From Achromobacter sp. MYb9 (GTDB lineage: Bacteria; Pseudomonadota; Gammaproteobacteria; Burkholderiales; Burkholderiaceae_B): a stretch of 64,000 nucleotides of DNA. This document shows positions 8,111-17,603 of this stretch, one piece after another; the first letter of the stretch is position 1; every line of letters starts with the position of its first letter. The position numbers and the translations under genes are program-made. Below the pieces are notes generated by a model that saw only the letters and a program-made list of their open reading frames with translations, made no database searches and had not been told where the DNA came from. The stretch spans positions 1 to 64,000 of the forward strand of contig NZ_PCOQ01000002.1 of the NCBI RefSeq assembly GCF_002975275.1, in the 5' to 3' direction.

Positions 8111-9140
8111 AATCCCTGTCCACCTCGTCCGCCGGCGCCATCGCCCGCCGCGGCCTGCTCAAGCTGGCGGCTGCCGCCGCTGGCGCGCTGCTGTTCTCGG
8201 GCGCGGTGCAAGCCCAGGCCGCCGCACCGGCCAAAACGAAGGTCGCCGCCATCTATACGGTGCCGGTCGAACAGCAATGGGTGTCGCGCATCCACAAGGC
8301 GCTGACCGCTGCCCGGGACCGTGGCGACATCGAATACACCTTCTCGGAAAACGTCACCAACGCCGACTACGAGCGCGTCATGCGCCAGTACGCCGAGCAA
8401 GGCAACAAGCTAGTGGTGGGTGAAGCCTTCGCCGTGGAAGCCGCGGCCCGCAAAGTGGCCAAGGACTATCCGCAGACTGCCTTCCTGATGGGCTCTTCGG
8501 GCAAGCCGCAGCAACCCAACTTCTCGGTGTTCGACAACTACATCCAGGAACCTGCCTACCTGACCGGCATGATCGCCGGCGGCATGAGCAAGACCGGCAA
8601 GATCGGCCTGGTAGGTGGCTACCCCATCCCCGAAGTGAACCGCCTGATGCAGGCCTTCATCGAAGGCGCCAAGGAAGTGAACCCGAAGGCTGAATTCACC
8701 GTGACCTTCATCGGTTCGTGGTTCGATCCCCCGAAGGCCAAGGAAGCCGCCTTCGCGATGATCGACAAGGGCGCGGACGTGCTGTACGCCGAACGCTTCG
8801 GCGTGTCAGACGCGGCCAAGGAGCGCGGCAAGCTGGCTATCGGCAACGTGATCGACACGCAGCCGCAGTACCCGGAAACCGTGGTGGCGTCGGCCCTGTG
8901 GAGCATGGAACCCACGATCGATGAAGCGCTCAAGCAAGTCAAGGCCGGCACGTTCAAGGCCGATGACTACGGCCAGTATTCGCTGATGAAGCACAAGGGT
9001 TCGTCGCTGGCGCCGCTGGGCACCTTTGAATCGAAGATCCCGGCCGAACTGGTCGCCCGCGTGCAGGCCAAGCAGAAAGCCATCCTGGACGGCAGCTTCA
9101 CGGTGAAGGTCGTCGACAAAGAACCCAAGTCCTCGGCACG

Positions 9141-9144
<4 letters not shown>
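8107..9144 (+). CDS. BMP family ABC transporter substrate-binding protein
   Basis: A 345-residue periplasmic protein. The N-terminus has a twin arginine (ARRGLLKLAAAAAG) and a signal peptide ending near VQAQA (about residue 37), suggesting Tat or Sec export. The mature part belongs to the basic membrane protein (BMP/Med) family: KVAAIYTVPVEQQWVSRIHKA, FSENVTNADYERVMRQYAEQG and the FLMGSSGKP block. BMP proteins feed nucleosides, purines or related bases to their ABC transporters. It heads a plus-strand operon and its TGA overlaps the ATPase ATG (ATGA). The ATG at 8107 follows a GAAGGAG site; upstream in-frame codons to 7900 lack a signal-peptide start. Confidence 0.9.
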
Positions 9145-10670
<1,526 letters not shown>

Positions 10671-10719
10671 CGGATCGCTCCGCCCCGCGCCGACGCCCCC
10701 TCTATTGAGCAACACTCGC

Positions 10720-11793
10720 ATGAAACTGATCCTGGAACGCCGCCCCGAGCCCAGCCGCCTGGCGCTGGCCTTGGCCCCCATCGCGGCCATCCTCTTTACG
10801 CTGGCGGTCTGCACCTTGCTGGTGGCGTGGGCGGGAGCCCCTGTCGGCCGCACTTACGCGCTGCTGTTTGAAGGCGCTTTCGGCTCGCGCTTCGCGTTGT
10901 CTGAAACGCTGACCCGCGCCACGCCCCTGATGCTGACGGGCCTGGCCTGTGCGGTGGCGTTCCGCGCCCGCTTCTACAACATCGGCGCCGAGGGCCAGCT
11001 GTACCTGGGCGCGCTGGCGGCGGTCGCCATCGGCGGCCTGCATGACGGCACCGGCTTCGACTTGCCCGTGCCCGTGCTGTTCGGCGGCATGATGCTGGCG
11101 GCCGCGCTGGCCGGCGCCTTGCTGCTGCTGATTCCCGCGCTGCTGAAGACTCGCCTGGGCGTGGACGAAGTGGTCACCACGCTGCTGGGCAACTTCATCG
11201 TGCTGCTGTTCGTGTCCATGATGCTGGACGGCCCGATGAAGGACCCGATGGCGATGGGCTGGCCGCAATCGGTGGCGCTTAACGGCGACCTGGAACTGGG
11301 CAAGCTGATCGAACGCACGCGTGCGCACACCGGCCTGCTGTGGGCGGCCGGCCTGGCGCTGGGCCTGTGGCTGCTGAATCGCTACACCGTCTTCGGCTTC
11401 CAGATGCGTTCCGTGGGCGCCAATGCGCACGCCTCGCGTTTCCTGGGCCTGCCGGTCAACCGAGTCATGCTGGGCACCGCGATGTTGTCGGGCGCGCTAG
11501 CGGGCCTGGCAGGCGCCATCGAAGTGGCGGGCCGCACCGGCTACGTCACGCTGGATATGTCGCCGGGCTATGGCTACACCGGCGTGGTCGTCGCCATGCT
11601 GGCCGGGCTGCATCCGCTGGGCGTGATCCTGGCCAGCATCTTTGTCGCCGGCATGCTGGTGGGCGCGGACAGCATGAGCCGCGCCATCGCCGTGCCGAAC
11701 TATATCGCCGACGTCATCGTCGCCACCTCGTTGCTTGCCATGCTGGTTGCGACGCTATTCGCGCAGTACCGCCTGCGCCGCAACCGGGCTTGA
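10720..11793 (+). CDS. ABC transporter permease, nucleoside/base uptake
   Basis: A 357-residue membrane protein of the BPD_transp_2 permease family (YufP-like). It has eight to ten hydrophobic segments and the conserved FRARFYNIGAEGQLYLG block, where the family has the characteristic N-[IL]-G-x-E-G-Q motif. Start: the ATG at 10720 (MKLILERRPEPSR) is chosen; a TTG at 10705 is an in-frame alternative, and neither has a strong ribosome site. It pairs with the next permease in the same operon. Confidence 0.9.
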   Translation: MKLILERRPEPSRLALALAPIAAILFTLAVCTLLVAWAGAPVGRTYALLFEGAFGSRFALSETLTRATPLMLTGLACAVAFRARFYNIGAEGQLYLGALAAVAIGGLHDGTGFDLPVPVLFGGMMLAAALAGALLLLIPALLKTRLGVDEVVTTLLGNFIVLLFVSMMLDGPMKDPMAMGWPQSVALNGDLELGKLIERTRAHTGLLWAAGLALGLWLLNRYTVFGFQMRSVGANAHASRFLGLPVNRVMLGTAMLSGALAGLAGAIEVAGRTGYVTLDMSPGYGYTGVVVAMLAGLHPLGVILASIFVAGMLVGADSMSRAIAVPNYIADVIVATSLLAMLVATLFAQYRLRRNRA

Positions 11794-11803
11794 GGAGCAC
11801 GCC

Positions 11804-12754
11804 ATGGAATGGATGGATCTGATCAGTTCCTCGGCCTTCTGGGTCGCCGTGCTGCGCCTGGCCACGCCGCTGATTCTGGGCACCCTGGGCGTGCTGCTGT
11901 GCGAGCGCGCGGGTGTCTTGAACCTGGGCATCGAAGGCATCATGGCCGCCGGGGCGTTTACCGGCTGGCTGGTGGTGTATCTGGGCGCGCCGCTGTATGT
12001 GGGCGTGCTGGCGGCGGCGTTGGCCGGCGCCGTGTTCGGCTTGCTGCATGCCGTGTTGACGGTGCCGTTGGGCCTGTCGCAACACGTGTCGGGATTGGGC
12101 GTGACGCTGCTTGCCACCAGCCTGTCGTACTTTGCTTACCGGGTAACGTTTCCCAGCGTGAACACGCCGCCCACCATCACGCCATTTGCCGAAATGAAAT
12201 TCCTGGATGGCATTCCGCTGATCGGCCCGGTGTTGGCGGGGCAGACGCCCATGACGCTGATTGCGCTGGCCGCCGTGCCCATTCTTGCCTGGGTGCTGAA
12301 CCGGACACCGGTCGGGCTGGCGATCCGCATGGTGGGCGAAAACCCCGCCGCCGCCGAAGGGCAGGGCTTGTCCGTGACGCGACTGCGCATCGGCGCGATC
12401 GTGGCCGGGTCGGCACTGATGGGCGTGGCCGGCAGCTTCCTGACGCTGGCGGCGTTCAACGCGTTCTTTTTCAACATGGTCAACGGCCGGGGTTGGGTGT
12501 GCGTGGCCCTGGTGGTGTTTGCATCGTGGCGGCCCGGCAAGGCGCTGCTGGGCGCACTGATCTTCGCCTTCTTCGACGCGCTGCAACTGCGCCTGCAACA
12601 GGGCGGCGCGGCCTTGCCCGGCCTGCCCGAGCTACCGTATCAGGTGTACCTGATGCTGCCCTACATCCTGTCCATCCTCGCCCTGGTGGTGATGGCGCGC
12701 CGCGCCGCCTACCCGCAAGCGCTGATGAAGCCGTATCGCAAGGGCGAAAGGTAG
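11804..12754 (+). CDS. ABC transporter permease, nucleoside/base uptake
   Basis: A 316-residue membrane protein of the YufQ-like BPD_transp_2 family. It contains LCERAGVLNLGIEGIMAAGA, the N-L-G-x-E-G signature, and multiple hydrophobic helices. The start at 11804 has GAGGAG 7 nt upstream, 10 nt after the preceding permease stop. With the other permease it forms the membrane channel of the BMP-type importer. A composite intergenic repeat (12762-12838) follows within 10 nt of the stop, before the deaminase gene. Confidence 0.9.
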   Translation: MEWMDLISSSAFWVAVLRLATPLILGTLGVLLCERAGVLNLGIEGIMAAGAFTGWLVVYLGAPLYVGVLAAALAGAVFGLLHAVLTVPLGLSQHVSGLGVTLLATSLSYFAYRVTFPSVNTPPTITPFAEMKFLDGIPLIGPVLAGQTPMTLIALAAVPILAWVLNRTPVGLAIRMVGENPAAAEGQGLSVTRLRIGAIVAGSALMGVAGSFLTLAAFNAFFFNMVNGRGWVCVALVVFASWRPGKALLGALIFAFFDALQLRLQQGGAALPGLPELPYQVYLMLPYILSILALVVMARRAAYPQALMKPYRKGER

Positions 12755-12761
12755 AGGGTGT

Positions 12762-12838
12762 GGCCCACCCCCGAAGCGCTGCGCGCTTCCCCCTCAAGGG
12801 GGCGTCGCGACGGACCGGCAAAGCCGGCTCCGTGCGAC
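12762..12838 (+). repeat. Composite intercistronic repeat, copy 1
   Basis: Part one (12762-12803) reads ggcccacccccgaagcgct, then gcgcgcttccccctcaaggg, ggc and is rich in self-complementary blocks. Part two (12803-12838) folds into a hairpin of three stacked 5-bp stems (gtcgc/gcgac, acgga/tccgt, ccggc/gccgg) with an aaa loop. A second copy of both parts lies at 15779-15856 in reverse orientation. In each case the repeat starts within 10 nt after a stop codon, in the direction of that gene. Confidence 0.75.
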
Positions 12839-12898
12839 CCCGATGTTGGGGTACTTTTGCAGCATTGTGAAAAACTGAACTTCCATTAGGATCCCCCC

Positions 12899-14179
12899 AT
12901 GCTCGATCTGATTATCAAGAACTGCACGCTGCCTGATGGGCGCACGAACATCGACATCGGTGTGGCGCAGGGTCGCATCACGGCGGTGGAACCCGCGCTG
13001 AAGGCCGAAGCCGGGCAGGTGATCGATGCCGCCGGTCAGCTGGTGTCGTCGCCCTTCGTGGACGCGCACTTCCACATGGACTCCACGCTGTCGTTCGGCC
13101 TGCCGCGCGTGAACCAGTCCGGCACCTTGCTGGAAGGCATCGCGCTGTGGGGGGAACTCAAGCCGTTGTTGACGCAGGAAGCGCTGGTGGAACGTGCGTT
13201 GGCGTATTGCGACTGGGCCGTTGCCCGTGGCCTGCTGGCCATTCGCTCGCACGTGGACGTCTGTGACCCGCGTCTGCTTGCCACCGAAGCGCTGCTGCAC
13301 GTGCGCGAGAAGGTCAAACCCTATCTGGACCTGCAACTGGTCGCCTTTCCGCAAGACGGCGTGCTGCGCGCACCCGGTGCGCTGGACAACCTGAAGCGCG
13401 CGCTCGACATGGGCGTGGACGTGGTCGGCGGCATTCCGCATTTTGAACGCACCATGCAGGACGGCGCGGAATCCGTGCGCATCCTGTGCGAACTGGCCGC
13501 CGAACGCGGCCTGCGCGTGGACATGCACTGCGACGAAAGCGACGACCCCTTGTCGCGCCACATCGAAACGCTGGCCTACCACACGCAGCGCCTGGGCCTG
13601 CATGGCCGCGTCACCGGTTCGCACCTGACGTCCATGCATTCCATGGACAACTACTACGTGTCCAAGCTGATCCCGCTGATGCGCGAAGCCGGCGTCGCGG
13701 CCATTGCCAACCCGCTGATCAATATCACGCTGCAGGGCCGCCACGACACGTATCCCAAGCGCCGCGGCATGACGCGCGTGCCCGAATTGCTGGCAGCCGG
13801 CGTGCCGGTGGCCTTCGGCCATGACTGCGTGATGGACCCCTGGTACAGCCTGGGTTCGGGCGACATGCTGGAGGTGGCGCACATGGGCCTGCACGTGGCC
13901 CAGATGACGGGCCAGGACGCCATGCGCGCCTGTTTCGAGGCCGTGACGACCACGCCCACCAAGATCCTGGGGCTGGACGACACGGGCATCGCGGTCGGCA
14001 AGCGTGCCGACCTGGTGTTGCTGCAAGCGCGCGATCCCGTCGAAGCGCTACGCCTGCGCGCGACCCGCCTGATGGTGCTGCGCGCGGGGCAGGTGATTGC
14101 CACCACGCCGCCCGCCACCGCCACCTTGAACCTGCCGGGCCGCCCGGGTCAGGTCAGCTTTCAGACACCGGCCCGCTGA
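12899..14179 (+). CDS. codA: Cytosine deaminase-like amidohydrolase
   Basis: A 426-residue metal-dependent hydrolase. The metal and catalytic residues of E. coli CodA are matched in spacing: His57-x-His59 (DAHFHMD), His210 and Glu213 (DMHCDESDD), His242 (GSHLTSMHSMD) and Asp309 (FGHDCVMDPWYSLG). It probably deaminates cytosine to uracil or a related heterocycle such as isocytosine, creatinine or a hydroxypurine-like base. It lies downstream of the BMP-type base/nucleoside transporter on the same strand, which supports an import-and-deaminate salvage unit. The 3' end overlaps the convergent RidA gene by 26 bp. The symbol reflects family similarity. Confidence 0.85.
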   Translation: MLDLIIKNCTLPDGRTNIDIGVAQGRITAVEPALKAEAGQVIDAAGQLVSSPFVDAHFHMDSTLSFGLPRVNQSGTLLEGIALWGELKPLLTQEALVERALAYCDWAVARGLLAIRSHVDVCDPRLLATEALLHVREKVKPYLDLQLVAFPQDGVLRAPGALDNLKRALDMGVDVVGGIPHFERTMQDGAESVRILCELAAERGLRVDMHCDESDDPLSRHIETLAYHTQRLGLHGRVTGSHLTSMHSMDNYYVSKLIPLMREAGVAAIANPLINITLQGRHDTYPKRRGMTRVPELLAAGVPVAFGHDCVMDPWYSLGSGDMLEVAHMGLHVAQMTGQDAMRACFEAVTTTPTKILGLDDTGIAVGKRADLVLLQARDPVEALRLRATRLMVLRAGQVIATTPPATATLNLPGRPGQVSFQTPAR

Positions 14180-14543
14180 CATACGGCGGCCGCTTGGCGG
14201 CCGTCACGATGATCTCCACCAGCAGCTCTGGCGCGGCCAGCTTGGCCTCGCAGGTGGCGCGGGTAGGCATCGCATCAGGCAGCGCCCACTCGGCCCACAC
14301 GCTGTTCATGCCCGCGAAATCGCGGTCGATATCCTTCAGCCAGATCTGCACCGACAGCAGCCGCGACTTGTCGGTGCCGGCCTCGGCCAGATAGCCGTCG
14401 ATCTTGGCCAGCGCGTCGCGCGTCTGCGGCACGATGCCGCCTTCGGCCGCTGACGTCACGCCCGCCACATAGACCGTATCGCCGTGAATCACGATGCGGC
14501 TCAGGCGCTGGTTGGTTTGCTTGCGCACGATATCGTCGTTCAT
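14154..14543 (-). CDS. RidA family protein (imine/enamine deaminase type)
   Basis: A 129-residue small protein of the YjgF/YER057c/UK114 family. RidA enzymes hydrolyse reactive imines and enamines released by PLP enzymes or amino-acid oxidases. The conserved arginine is present (PTRATCEAKLA, Arg95), with Glu110 in LLVEIIVTA near the C-terminus. It is the last gene of cassette A, and its start overlaps the stop of the FAD oxidoreductase (ATGA), so it is likely made with that enzyme and may hydrolyse its imine product (inference). The 3' end overlaps the codA-like gene on the other strand. Confidence 0.87.
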   Translation of the reverse strand: MNDDIVRKQTNQRLSRIVIHGDTVYVAGVTSAAEGGIVPQTRDALAKIDGYLAEAGTDKSRLLSVQIWLKDIDRDFAGMNSVWAEWALPDAMPTRATCEAKLAAPELLVEIIVTAAKRPPYVSGPVSES

Positions 14544-15703
14544 TCGCCTTGCTCCTTTTTTGATGGGATGGACGCGATGTTCGCGTCCGAAAAACGATCA
14601 ATCCGAAATGGCGCGATGGGCATGTCCGTCGCGCCGGTTGTTATCAGGTCGGCCATGATGCGGCCCACGATGGGGCCCAGTTCAAAGCCATGCGCCGAGA
14701 ACCCGAACGCATGGAACGCGGTCTCGTGGCGGCTGCTGCGGCCGATCACGGGGATCTCGTCCGGCATGGCCGCTTCGATGCCCGCCCAGCCCCGGTTCAC
14801 GATGGCGTCGCGCATGTGGGGGAACAAGTCGCAGACCGTGCGCGCGCCTTCCGCCAGCGAGCGGAAATCCAGCTCGGTCCATTCCGCGTCGCGATCCACC
14901 CAGGCCCGCCGTCCGCCGCCGATCAGCACCGTGCCGTTCGTGCGTTGCTTGAACGATAGCGCGCGCCCGGTGCCCAGCACGACCGGGTCCAGGAAATGGT
15001 CCATGCGCAACGTCACCAACATCATCGGGCTGATGGCCAAGAGCGGCACCGGCTCGCCCCATTGCGCGGCGATGCGGTCGGCCCATGCGCCCGCGCAATT
15101 CAACACTTGGGGCGCGGTGTAGGTGCCGGCATCGGTCTCCACGCGCCATTGGCCGCCGTCGTGCGTGACGCCGTCCACGCGCACGCCTTCCAGAAAGCGT
15201 GCGCCCAGGCTGGCAGCCTTGGTTCGAAACGCCAGCGTCGTGCGATACGGATCGGCCGCCCCGTCCTCACGCGCGATCAGCCCGCCCAGGATGGTCGGCG
15301 CGATGGCGGGGATCATGTCGCGGAGGTCTTCGGCGCTGATCCACGCTTCGTGCGAGTAACCGTGCTGGGTCATCGTGCGAAGCCGCGTCTGCAATGCCTC
15401 GACGTCGGCGGCATTCTCGGCGACGCGCACCTGCCCGTGCTGCTCGAAACCACAATCGTCATCCACCAGGTCGCCGATGCGATACCAAAGTTCGCGCGAG
15501 GCCAGCGCCAGCGGCACCTCGGCCAGATGGCGCGCCAACGTGCGCACGCCGCCCGCGTTCACGCCTGACGCGTGCCGGCCCACGTAGTTCTTTTCGATCA
15601 CCAGGGCGGGCACACCCGCGCGTGCCAGATGCAGCGCGGCCGAGCTGCCGTGCAGGCCCCCGCCGATGATGATGACTGCCGCCGACCGCGTTGAACCGGT
15701 CAT
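14540..15703 (-). CDS. FAD-dependent amine/amino-acid oxidoreductase (DadA/glycine oxidase-like)
   Basis: A 387-residue DAO-family flavoprotein. The N-terminus AAVIIIGGGLHGSSAALHLA holds the GxGxxG FAD site, the acidic end of strand two is VIEKNYVGRHASGVNAGGVR, and a late GRSSRHETAFHAFGFSAHG block completes the FAD site. Such enzymes oxidise D-amino acids, sarcosine, glycine or opine-like secondary amines to imines. The ATG at 15703 is preceded by GGAAGG. It is separated from the upstream FAD/2Fe-2S gene by the composite repeat (15779-15856) and coupled to RidA downstream. It is a second oxidase beyond the three-part enzyme upstream. Confidence 0.87.
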   Translation of the reverse strand: MTGSTRSAAVIIIGGGLHGSSAALHLARAGVPALVIEKNYVGRHASGVNAGGVRTLARHLAEVPLALASRELWYRIGDLVDDDCGFEQHGQVRVAENAADVEALQTRLRTMTQHGYSHEAWISAEDLRDMIPAIAPTILGGLIAREDGAADPYRTTLAFRTKAASLGARFLEGVRVDGVTHDGGQWRVETDAGTYTAPQVLNCAGAWADRIAAQWGEPVPLLAISPMMLVTLRMDHFLDPVVLGTGRALSFKQRTNGTVLIGGGRRAWVDRDAEWTELDFRSLAEGARTVCDLFPHMRDAIVNRGWAGIEAAMPDEIPVIGRSSRHETAFHAFGFSAHGFELGPIVGRIMADLITTGATDMPIAPFRIDRFSDANIASIPSKKEQGE

Positions 15704-15778
15704 TTCTACCTTCCTTCTGCCGCGAAGCGGCTGTTCAAAGACGGCATTTCCAAGAAAAGGCCGGACTGCCAAGCCGGG

Positions 15779-15856
15779 ACACCGAAGATCCGGCTTCGCC
15801 GGTCTTCCGGTGTTGCCCCCTTGAGGGGGACGCGCGTAGCGCGTCGGGGGTGGGCC
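15779..15856 (-). repeat. Composite intercistronic repeat, copy 2
   Basis: Reverse-complement copy of the repeat at 12762-12838. The ggcccaccccc end abuts the TAG stop of the minus-strand FAD/2Fe-2S gene and continues to a ccctcaagggggc block. A hairpin at 15779-15813 follows, with arms acaccg/cggtgt and an apical ccggc-ttc-gccgg. Sequence identity is high in part one and confined to the apical stem in part two, which suggests selection on structure. Confidence 0.75.
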
Positions 15857-17298
15857 TATTTCTTCAGGCGGACAACGGCTTGGCGGGAATCGTCCGTCTG
15901 CGGCAGCGACGCCAGCTCGCCCAGCGTCAGCGGCTTGGTCGGAAAGCGCAGCCGGTAATAGCCCACTTCCTGCGTCGGCACGCCGCGCTCTTCGGCGATG
16001 ATCTCGGCCACCGTCAGCCCGCAGAAGCGCCCCTGGCACGGCCCCATGCCGCAGCGCAGAAATGCCTTCATCTGGTTGGGTCCGCTGCAACCGAGCTTGA
16101 CCGTCTCGCGCACCTGCGCGGCGGTGACTTCTTCGCAGCGGCACACGATGGTGTCGCCCGTGGGCCGCCGGAACGCGTCAGGCGCCTTGTAGAGCGCGTC
16201 GAAGAACTCCCGGCCTCTCACGGCACGGGCAAGCGCCTGGCGCGGCGCCACGGCCTGGCTATCGCGTTTGGCGGCGTCGATGCGGCCCAACAGATGCGCG
16301 GCTTGCAGCGCGGCCAACCGGCCCCGGTGTTCCGCCGCCAGCGCGCCCGCGATACCCGCGCCGTCGCCCGCCATGCCGATGCCGTCCACCGTCGTCAGGC
16401 CCCATTCATCGACCTGCGGCTCCCAACAGTCCAAGGCGTCGTTCCAGCGATGCTCCGCACCCACGGCGCGCGACAGGTTCACGTTGGGCACCACGCCCTG
16501 ATGCAGCATCAGCTGTTCGGCGGGCAAGGTCTTGGTGACGCCGCCGGCCGTGTAGCGCACGCTTTGCAGCTTGCCGTCGCCAAGCGCCTCCAACGCCGTC
16601 ACGCCGCGTGTGATCGGCACTGCGGCCTTCACTGCGCGCAGCAGCTTCAAGCCCTTGCCCAGATACGGCGAACGCAGGAAGCCCCAGACCTTGGGCAGCG
16701 CCTGGCCCATGCGTCCGGGCGGCGTGGTTTCCAAGAGCGCGTCGATCTTCACCCCCGCGTTCAGGTATTGCCACGCCACCAGATACAGCAGCGGGCCGCT
16801 GCCCGCCAGCACCGTGCGATCCGCCGGCACCACGCCGGCCGACTTCAGCAGAATCTGCGCCGCACCCGCCGTGATCACGCCCGGCAGCGTCCAGCCTGGA
16901 ATGGGGAAGGGGCGCTCTTGCGCGCCCGTTGCCAGCAGCAAGCGGCGCGCATGGATGATGCGCGCTTCACCGGCCACGGAATACGCCACTTCAAAGCCCT
17001 TTTCGGGATGCGGCGCGGTGCGCTCGGCCACCGCCCAGACGGTGGCGCCCGGCACGTAGCGCGCGCCTGATTGCTTGAAGGGCGCGATCAGGGAAGCACC
17101 GTGCCAGTAGTCATCGCCCAGGATGCCGCGGTCGGTGACCGGCGTGGTCGTGATGGCGCGATAGATCTGTCCGCCCGGCGCCGGTTGTTCGTCCAGCAGC
17201 ACCGTGTCCACGCCCAGCCCGGCGGCCACCGTCGCTGCCGCCAACCCGGCCGGACCCGCGCCCACCACCAGCAAATCGCATTGCGTTGTTTCGATCAT
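15856..17298 (-). CDS. FAD / [2Fe-2S] oxidoreductase subunit (OoxA/HcnB-like)
   Basis: A 480-residue protein. The N-terminal Rossmann FAD domain is LLVVGAGPAGLAAATVAAG (about residues 9-27) with a second nucleotide-binding domain near the middle (VLAGSGPLLYLVAWQYLNAG). The C-terminal BFD-like [2Fe-2S] domain has Cys386-x-Cys388, Cys421 and Cys426 (IVCRCEEVTAAQV, then CGMGPCQGRFCG). This architecture is that of octopine/nopaline oxidase subunit A, HcnB and D-hydroxyproline dehydrogenase subunits. It overlaps the small 2Fe-2S gene by 4 bp, so the three parts probably assemble. Substrate: an opine, N-alkyl amino acid or imino acid, inferred. Confidence 0.88.
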   Translation of the reverse strand: MIETTQCDLLVVGAGPAGLAAATVAAGLGVDTVLLDEQPAPGGQIYRAITTTPVTDRGILGDDYWHGASLIAPFKQSGARYVPGATVWAVAERTAPHPEKGFEVAYSVAGEARIIHARRLLLATGAQERPFPIPGWTLPGVITAGAAQILLKSAGVVPADRTVLAGSGPLLYLVAWQYLNAGVKIDALLETTPPGRMGQALPKVWGFLRSPYLGKGLKLLRAVKAAVPITRGVTALEALGDGKLQSVRYTAGGVTKTLPAEQLMLHQGVVPNVNLSRAVGAEHRWNDALDCWEPQVDEWGLTTVDGIGMAGDGAGIAGALAAEHRGRLAALQAAHLLGRIDAAKRDSQAVAPRQALARAVRGREFFDALYKAPDAFRRPTGDTIVCRCEEVTAAQVRETVKLGCSGPNQMKAFLRCGMGPCQGRFCGLTVAEIIAEERGVPTQEVGYYRLRFPTKPLTLGELASLPQTDDSRQAVVRLKK

Positions 17299-17603
17299 GC
17301 CTGCACCTTGCGCGCGCCCAGCTGGCGCTCGATCTTCATGCCTTCGCGCACGGCCGTCATGCAGCCCTGCTGGTTCGCCTGGCCGTCAATGGTGACCAGG
17401 CAGTCGTAGCACACGCCCATCATGCAATAGGGCCCGCGCGGCACCTCGTTCACGGCGGTATCGCGACAGGCCGACACGCCACCCGCGAACAACGCAGCCG
17501 CCACGCTGTCGCCCTGGCGGCATTGCAGCTCGGCCCCGTTGACCGTCACGCGCACCGGCGCGCCTTGCGCCTGGCGCTGCGCCTCATCAAGCCTCTTGAA
17601 CAT
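17295..17603 (-). CDS. Small (2Fe-2S)-binding subunit (HcnA/OoxX-like)
   Basis: A 102-residue ferredoxin-like subunit. The cluster ligands Cys60, Cys65, Cys68 and Cys81 are seen in YCMMGVCYDCLVTID and QQGCM, a Cx4Cx2C...C pattern of plant-type 2Fe-2S folds. It starts at the ATG at 17603, giving MFKRLDEAQR, inside the last 17 bp of the upstream FAD gene and overlapping the next gene by 4 bp. It should carry electrons between the two FAD subunits of a heterotrimeric dehydrogenase, as in HcnABC. Confidence 0.88.
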   Translation of the reverse strand: MFKRLDEAQRQAQGAPVRVTVNGAELQCRQGDSVAAALFAGGVSACRDTAVNEVPRGPYCMMGVCYDCLVTIDGQANQQGCMTAVREGMKIERQLGARKVQA

